Assembly: GCA_020217035.1 (NCBI GenBank)
Contig: JAIWOG010000262.1
Location: forward strand, 1-10,117
DNA from: Magnetospirillum sp.
GTDB taxonomy: Bacteria > Pseudomonadota > Alphaproteobacteria > Rhodospirillales > Magnetospirillaceae
Length of the DNA stretch: 10,117 bases
Direction: 5' to 3'
In this document: piece after piece, positions 6,737 through 10,117 of the stretch
How the letters are laid out: every line of letters begins with the position of its first letter
How positions within the stretch are numbered: position 1 is the first letter of the stretch
Translations under genes and position numbers: made by a program
The notes under the pieces: model-generated
Told to the model about the DNA's origin: nothing
Seen by the model: the letters and a program-made list of their open reading frames with translations, nothing else
Databases searched by the model: none

Positions 6737-7159
6737 ATGGCTCTCGAACGCACCCTGTCCATCATCAAGCCGGATGCCACCCGCCGCAACCTGACCGGCA
6801 AGATCAATGCCCGTTTCGAAGAAAACGGCCTGCGCATCGTCGCCCAGAAGCGCGTCCGTCTGACCAAGGAACAGGCCGAAGCTTTCTATGGCGTCCACCG
6901 CGAGCGTTCGTTCTTCGGTGAACTGGTGTCCTTCATGATCTCCGGCCCGGTGGTCGTGCAGGTGCTGGAAGGCGAGAACGCCATGGCCAAGAACCGCGAG
7001 ATCATGGGCGCCACCAACCCGGCCAACGCCGCCGCCGGCACCATCCGCGCCGACTTCGCCGAATCGGTGGAAGCCAACTCGGTGCACGGTTCCGACTCGC
7101 TGGAAAACGCCGCCATCGAAATCGCCTTCTTCTTCTCGCAGTGCGAGATCGTCGGCTAA
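6737..7159 (+). CDS. ndk: Nucleoside diphosphate kinase
   Basis: Transfers the terminal phosphate from ATP to other (d)NDPs through a phospho-histidine intermediate, balancing cytoplasmic nucleotide pools. The 140-residue product has the normal bacterial length. It starts with [14 protein letters not shown], and K11 is the conserved nucleotide-binding lysine. Other landmarks are [10 protein letters not shown] (51-60), ISGPVVV (68-74), [18 protein letters not shown] (90-107) and the active-site NSVHGSDS (114-121) with catalytic His117. The ATG at 6737 is chosen over an in-frame GTG 54 nt upstream because AAGGA (6723-6727) sits 9 nt before it and the family begins here. It is transcribed alone: promoter upstream, terminators directly downstream, divergent from the ABC-F gene and convergent with the chemoreceptor gene. 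Codon use is typical of the window with a strong C/G third-position bias. Confidence 0.98.
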   Translation: MALERTLSIIKPDATRRNLTGKINARFEENGLRIVAQKRVRLTKEQAEAFYGVHRERSFFGELVSFMISGPVVVQVLEGENAMAKNREIMGATNPANAAAGTIRADFAESVEANSVHGSDSLENAAIEIAFFFSQCEIVG

Positions 7160-7165
7160 GCCAAG

Positions 7166-7186
7166 CTTCGCTGATCGAAGGTTTTT
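7166..7186 (+). terminator. Weak first hairpin with T-run after ndk
   Basis: A 5-bp stem CTTCG (7166-7170) / CGAAG (7176-7180) with a 5-nt loop is followed by G and five T (7182-7186), starting 7 nt after the ndk stop. The stem is short, so it may only assist the stronger terminator just downstream. Confidence 0.35.
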
Positions 7187-7189
7187 CAG

Positions 7190-7226
7190 AAACGCCCCCG
7201 GCATCCGCCGGGGGCGTTTTGTTTTT
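7190..7226 (+). terminator. Strong rho-independent terminator of ndk
   Basis: A 13-bp perfect stem (7190-7202 with 7207-7219), rich in G and C, with loop ATCC, is followed by T-runs (TTTT, G, TTTTT to 7226). It ends 3 nt before the stop of the convergent chemoreceptor gene. On the minus strand the same hairpin is followed only by a poor U-tract, so it may stop both transcripts but favours ndk. Confidence 0.9.
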
Positions 7227-7229
7227 GGG

Positions 7230-9539
7230 TCAAAGCGATTCGACCGCGTGTTCCAGGTCGACCAACTTGGCGATGACCTGGTCGGCGGCTTCGCGCATGC
7301 GTCGCGCCGCCTCGTGCGCCCCGGCCTTGTCGCCGGCTTCCCAGCGTTCCAGGGCCAGCTTGCCTTGTTCGTGCACCAGCTTGTGGGGGGCGCTGAGTGC
7401 GGCGAAGGCCGGCAAGGCCCGCAATTCGGCGTTGCTGACGGCATCGTACCATTTGCCCAGGCGGCAGGTGTGGGCGGTTCGCAATTCTTTGGAATGGACG
7501 TGCGCCTTGCCGTCCAGGACCGCCATCACCCGCTCGACGAAGGACTTGTGGTCGGTCTCGGCGCCGACGATGGCGGCGGTGCCCTTTTCGTCCGCGGCGT
7601 CGCGCACGCCCACCAGGAAGGAATCGATGAAGGTGCCGAGTTCCGCCGTTTGCTGTTTCAGGGAGCCAGCGGTCGTCAGCACGGTGCGGGCGGAAGTGCT
7701 GTTGTCGTGGGCGCCTTGCGACACGCCGGCGATGTTGCGGGCCACCTCGGCGGTGCCGCTGTGGGCCTCGGCGATGTTGCGGGAAATTTCCTGGGTGGCG
7801 GCGCCTTGTTCCTCGACGGCGGAAGCGATGGCGCCCGACACCTCGTTCATCTGCTCGATGGTGGTCGAGATGGTGGCGATGGCCTCGACCGCCTGGTGGG
7901 TCTGGCTCTGCACCTCGGATATCTGGCTGGTGATCTCTTCGGTGGCGCGGGCTGTCTGGTTGGCCAGGTTCTTCACTTCGCCGGCGACGACCGCAAAGCC
8001 TTTTCCGGCTTCACCGGCGCGGGCCGCCTCGATGGTGGCGTTCAGCGCCAGAAGGTTGGTTTGGCTGGCGATGGTGTTGATCAGCCCGATCACCTCGCCG
8101 ATCTTGCTGGCGGCCGATGCCAGGCTCTGCACCAAGGCGTTGGTGTTGTGGGCCTCTTGCGCCGCCGTTTGGGCGATGTCGCGGGCGCGGACCACCTGGG
8201 CGGCGATCTCGCGGCTGGACGCCGACAATTCCTCGGAGGCGGCGGCGACGGTTTCCACATTGGCGGCGGCTTGCTGGCTGGCCGAGGCCACGGCGCTGGA
8301 TTGACGCAAGGTCTGGTCGGACACCGAGGACAGGCTTTGCGCTTCGGCTTGCATGGTTTCGGCGGCCTGGGTCACCGTGCCGATGGCTTGGCCCACCTGG
8401 GAATCGAAGTCGGCCAGCAGCTTGGAAATGGTGGTGGCGCGTTGTTCTTGGCGCGACCGCGATTGCGCCATGGCTTTTTCAAGCTGACGTTGCTGCTGCA
8501 ATTTGCTGCGGAAGTGTTCCAACGCCTGGGCGATGCTGCCGATTTCGTCGGCGCGGTCCATGCCGACGGGGGGCGTGTCCAATTGCCCCTCTGCCATGGC
8601 GGCCACCGATCGTGTCAATCCCTGAACCGGACCTGTGATGTTGCGGGACAGCATCCAGGCGCTGGCGCCGCCGGCCGCCAGGGCGACGACCAGTACCGCG
8701 GCGATGATCAGATAGGTTTGGCGCATGGTCGCCGCCACGCTGCTGCGGTCGACGGCGATCTTCAACACGCCCTTGGGCGTTCCGGCGAAGTCGGGCAGGG
8801 GTTGCAGCGTGACCAGCCAGGAATCGTCGTGCAGGGCGACCAGAGATTGGCCGGACATGGCACGGGCGGTTTCGGCGGTTGCAACGTCCGGAAGGGTGGC
8901 ACTGCTGGCGGCAAGACGCTTGAAGCCGTTGCCGTCGGGCGCCAGGATCTCGAATTCCACCCCCGACCGCGGCATGGCGGCCAGGAAGTCGTCGGTCAGG
9001 AACGACCCGGCTTCCAGGATGCCCAGATGCTTGCCGTCAGTGCCGGTCACCGGGACCATGCCGCGAATGGCGACGCCGACAACCCCGCCTTCCAGGCCCC
9101 GCAGACGCTGTTTTCCGCTGTTGGCCTGGACCAGCATGGTGCGCGACGACAAGTCGTCGCCGAACTTTTCCGGGGCCATGACCCGCAGGAACGACCGCAT
9201 GTCGGCGCCGATGAAATGCATTTGCGAGATGCCGGCATGCTGTTTGACCGCCGCGAAGGACGGCGCCAGCAGCGCCAGGGCGGCGGCGCGGTCCTGGTTG
9301 GTCAGGGCTTCGCGCAGCGCCGTTTGCGCAGCCAGTCCTTCGACCAGCGACTGGGCCTCTTGGGCGCGGGTGTCCATGGCGGTGAAAAAGGTCTTCTCGG
9401 CGGCTTTCACCTTGTCGTTCTCGATGATCTCGAGCTTTTGCTGCAACAGGGTCAGAAACGACACGGCGACGAAGACGACGATGGCGACGACCAGGGCGGC
9501 CATGGACAGGATGATGCGGGTGGACAGGGACTTGGACAT
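7230..9539 (-). CDS. Methyl-accepting chemotaxis protein with dCache_3-like sensor and C-terminal CZB domain
   Basis: A transmembrane chemoreceptor (769 residues) that would signal to CheA through CheW. Membrane segments are about 9-31 and 275-297. The periplasmic part has [10 protein letters not shown] (114-123), FGDDLSSR (126-133), [18 protein letters not shown] (147-164) and a second lobe, resembling the dCache_3 double sensor. HAMP is about 298-350 ([18 protein letters not shown]). The signalling hairpin is centred on [20 protein letters not shown] (487-506) and [15 protein letters not shown] (516-530). After it comes a CZB zinc-binding domain: H664, C692 in CRLGKWY, H719 and H723, the spacing of the 3His-1Cys site known from DgcZ and other receptors. 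No CheR-tether pentapeptide is at the C-terminus. The ATG at 9537-9539 is chosen over one 66 nt upstream because GCAGG sits 5 nt before it and the protein then begins just ahead of the first membrane helix. The ligand cannot be read. Confidence 0.95.
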   Translation of the reverse strand: MSKSLSTRIILSMAALVVAIVVFVAVSFLTLLQQKLEIIENDKVKAAEKTFFTAMDTRAQEAQSLVEGLAAQTALREALTNQDRAAALALLAPSFAAVKQHAGISQMHFIGADMRSFLRVMAPEKFGDDLSSRTMLVQANSGKQRLRGLEGGVVGVAIRGMVPVTGTDGKHLGILEAGSFLTDDFLAAMPRSGVEFEILAPDGNGFKRLAASSATLPDVATAETARAMSGQSLVALHDDSWLVTLQPLPDFAGTPKGVLKIAVDRSSVAATMRQTYLIIAAVLVVALAAGGASAWMLSRNITGPVQGLTRSVAAMAEGQLDTPPVGMDRADEIGSIAQALEHFRSKLQQQRQLEKAMAQSRSRQEQRATTISKLLADFDSQVGQAIGTVTQAAETMQAEAQSLSSVSDQTLRQSSAVASASQQAAANVETVAAASEELSASSREIAAQVVRARDIAQTAAQEAHNTNALVQSLASAASKIGEVIGLINTIASQTNLLALNATIEAARAGEAGKGFAVVAGEVKNLANQTARATEEITSQISEVQSQTHQAVEAIATISTTIEQMNEVSGAIASAVEEQGAATQEISRNIAEAHSGTAEVARNIAGVSQGAHDNSTSARTVLTTAGSLKQQTAELGTFIDSFLVGVRDAADEKGTAAIVGAETDHKSFVERVMAVLDGKAHVHSKELRTAHTCRLGKWYDAVSNAELRALPAFAALSAPHKLVHEQGKLALERWEAGDKAGAHEAARRMREAADQVIAKLVDLEHAVESL

Positions 9540-9560
9540 TTTAACCTGCGGAGGATGGCG

Positions 9561-9696
9561 GAACCTATCCTGTGATATGACATTCAAAATATAGGGCCGA
9601 GCCATGCCGTTTGGGTGGTGCAGCCATCTCTAGGGCGTGGGGCATCCGCACGGATGGTTGCAAAGCCGCTGCGCCTTAATTCCTTGGGATAGGTTC
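9561..9696. repeat. 10-bp inverted repeat, arms 116 nt apart
   Basis: GAACCTATCC at 9561-9570 and its exact complement GGATAGGTTC at 9687-9696. The left arm lies about 20 nt before the chemoreceptor start. Such separated sites could bind one regulator at two places, but a chance match is possible. Confidence 0.4.
9643..9656. promoter_or_regulatory. 14-bp inverted repeat, operator-like
   Basis: CATCCG (9643-9648) and CGGATG (9651-9656) are perfect inverted arms around a 2-bp centre, about 105 bp upstream of the chemoreceptor start. The form suits a dimeric HTH regulator, but no binding protein is known to match. Confidence 0.3.
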
Positions 9697-9750
9697 GGTT
9701 CGTAAGTTTCGGTTGTGCGTTTCCGGCTGTTCGCTGCTTGGCGCGGCGGA

Positions 9751-9756
9751 TATGAT
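9751..9756 (+). promoter_or_regulatory. Possible -10 element for the HTH regulator gene
   Basis: TATGAT matches the sigma70 -10 consensus at 5 of 6 bases and lies 104 nt before the regulator's ATG. No convincing -35 is found at 16-18 nt, so this would need an activator or a different sigma factor. Confidence 0.3.
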
Positions 9757-9860
9757 GCATAGCGAAAGCATGGTTGCTCCGCTCGGTCGGGGTGACCACG
9801 GGCGGGACACGGGCGGCGCCGTCAAAGGGGGGCGGTGTCGTCTCAGGTGGGGATGATTAG

Positions 9861-10117
9861 ATGGTGCAATCAACAGTAAAATCAGGAAGTGTTTCGCGGC
9901 GGGCCAGCCGGGGGCGCACGCCTTCTGGCAAACCCAATCCCATCGACGTGCATGTGGGGGCGCGGGTGCGCTTGCGCCGCACGCTGTTGGGCATGAGCCA
10001 GGAAAAGCTGGGCGAGGCCCTGGGCCTGACCTTCCAGCAGGTGCAGAAATACGAACGCGGCGCCAACCGGGTGGGGGCCTCGCGGCTTTACGACCTGTCC
10101 CGCGTGCTGGACGTGCC
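9861..10117 (+). CDS. Xre-family helix-turn-helix transcriptional regulator, cut by right window edge
   Basis: The first 85 codons of a DNA-binding regulator. After a basic, low-complexity tail (about 1-25, many Ser and Arg) comes [15 protein letters not shown] (26-40). The Xre/Cro HTH follows: [12 protein letters not shown] (45-56) as the first helices, [14 protein letters not shown] (57-70) as recognition helix and wing, then [10 protein letters not shown]. This pattern is very common in alphaproteobacterial Xre regulators, including the rhizobial PraR type, which control adhesion, biofilm or surface properties; the role here cannot be assigned. The ATG at 9861 is preceded by AGGTGG (9845-9850), 10 nt away. 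A GTG follows immediately as codon 2, so the start could shift by one codon. The gene is divergent from the chemoreceptor gene. Confidence 0.9.
   Translation, partial: MVQSTVKSGSVSRRASRGRTPSGKPNPIDVHVGARVRLRRTLLGMSQEKLGEALGLTFQQVQKYERGANRVGASRLYDLSRVLDV

Larger units (their letters stand above)
9540..9860. other. 321-bp non-coding region between divergent chemoreceptor and HTH regulator genes
   Basis: No credible gene; the short frames here are arginine- and proline-rich noise. It must carry both promoters. An AT-rich patch near 9575-9594 is the most promoter-like part facing the chemoreceptor gene. Several short repeats are present: a 10-bp inverted repeat 116 nt apart, a 14-bp palindrome, TTCGGTT twice (9694-9700 and 9708-9714), and CACGGGCGG twice, 11 bp apart (9797-9805 and 9808-9816). 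Confidence 0.75.

Noticed and set aside
7248..9575. A 775-codon plus-strand open frame antisense to the chemoreceptor
   Set aside because: Low-complexity Gly/His/Gln-rich translation opposite a well-supported gene; a GC-bias shadow.
9540..9605. A 22-residue N-terminal extension of the chemoreceptor
   Set aside because: The start at 9539 has GCAGG at 5 nt and places the first membrane helix near the N-terminus, as usual for chemoreceptors.

Overview
The window is GC-rich, densely coded DNA from a bacterial chromosome. It most resembles an alphaproteobacterium of the Rhodospirillales, with Magnetospirillum-like gene style. That placement is inferred from base composition, from the chemoreceptor and PDC-sensor architectures, and from a PraR-like Xre regulator; no search was run.

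Left part (about 1-6491), all on the minus strand. Four genes run in the same direction, in transcription order: a YheS-type ABC-F ATPase (6491-4605), a membrane histidine kinase with a periplasmic PDC/Cache-type sensor (4568-2841), a protein with two HD domains of which the second is a true HD-GYP (2801-1503), and an exported 5'-nucleotidase family enzyme (1464 to beyond the left edge). The gaps are 36, 39 and 38 nt, and none holds a hairpin followed by a T-run, so co-transcription is plausible. If so, the unit combines a ribosome-associated ATPase, a signal-sensing kinase, a likely cyclic-di-GMP phosphodiesterase and a periplasmic nucleotide-scavenging enzyme. No response regulator or diguanylate cyclase is present, so the kinase is an orphan here.

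Middle (6492-7229). A 245-bp divergent intergenic region separates the ABC-F gene from ndk (nucleoside diphosphate kinase, plus strand). It carries a 41-bp tandem repeat (two full copies plus 24 bp) that forms two identical 8-bp-stem hairpins. It also has a good sigma70-like promoter for ndk whose -10 lies inside a perfect 12-bp palindrome. A strong rho-independent terminator follows ndk.

Right part (7230-10117). A large methyl-accepting chemotaxis protein is on the minus strand. It has two membrane segments, a dCache_3-like sensor, HAMP, the MCP signalling hairpin and a C-terminal zinc-binding CZB domain. A 321-bp non-coding region follows, with several short inverted repeats. The window ends in the first 85 codons of an Xre-family helix-turn-helix regulator on the plus strand.

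I see no mobile element, tRNA, rRNA, CRISPR array or defence system, and no frameshifted gene. Most of the window is ordinary housekeeping and signalling content. The parts most worth a second look are the repeat-bearing ABC-F/ndk intergenic region and the double-HD protein.
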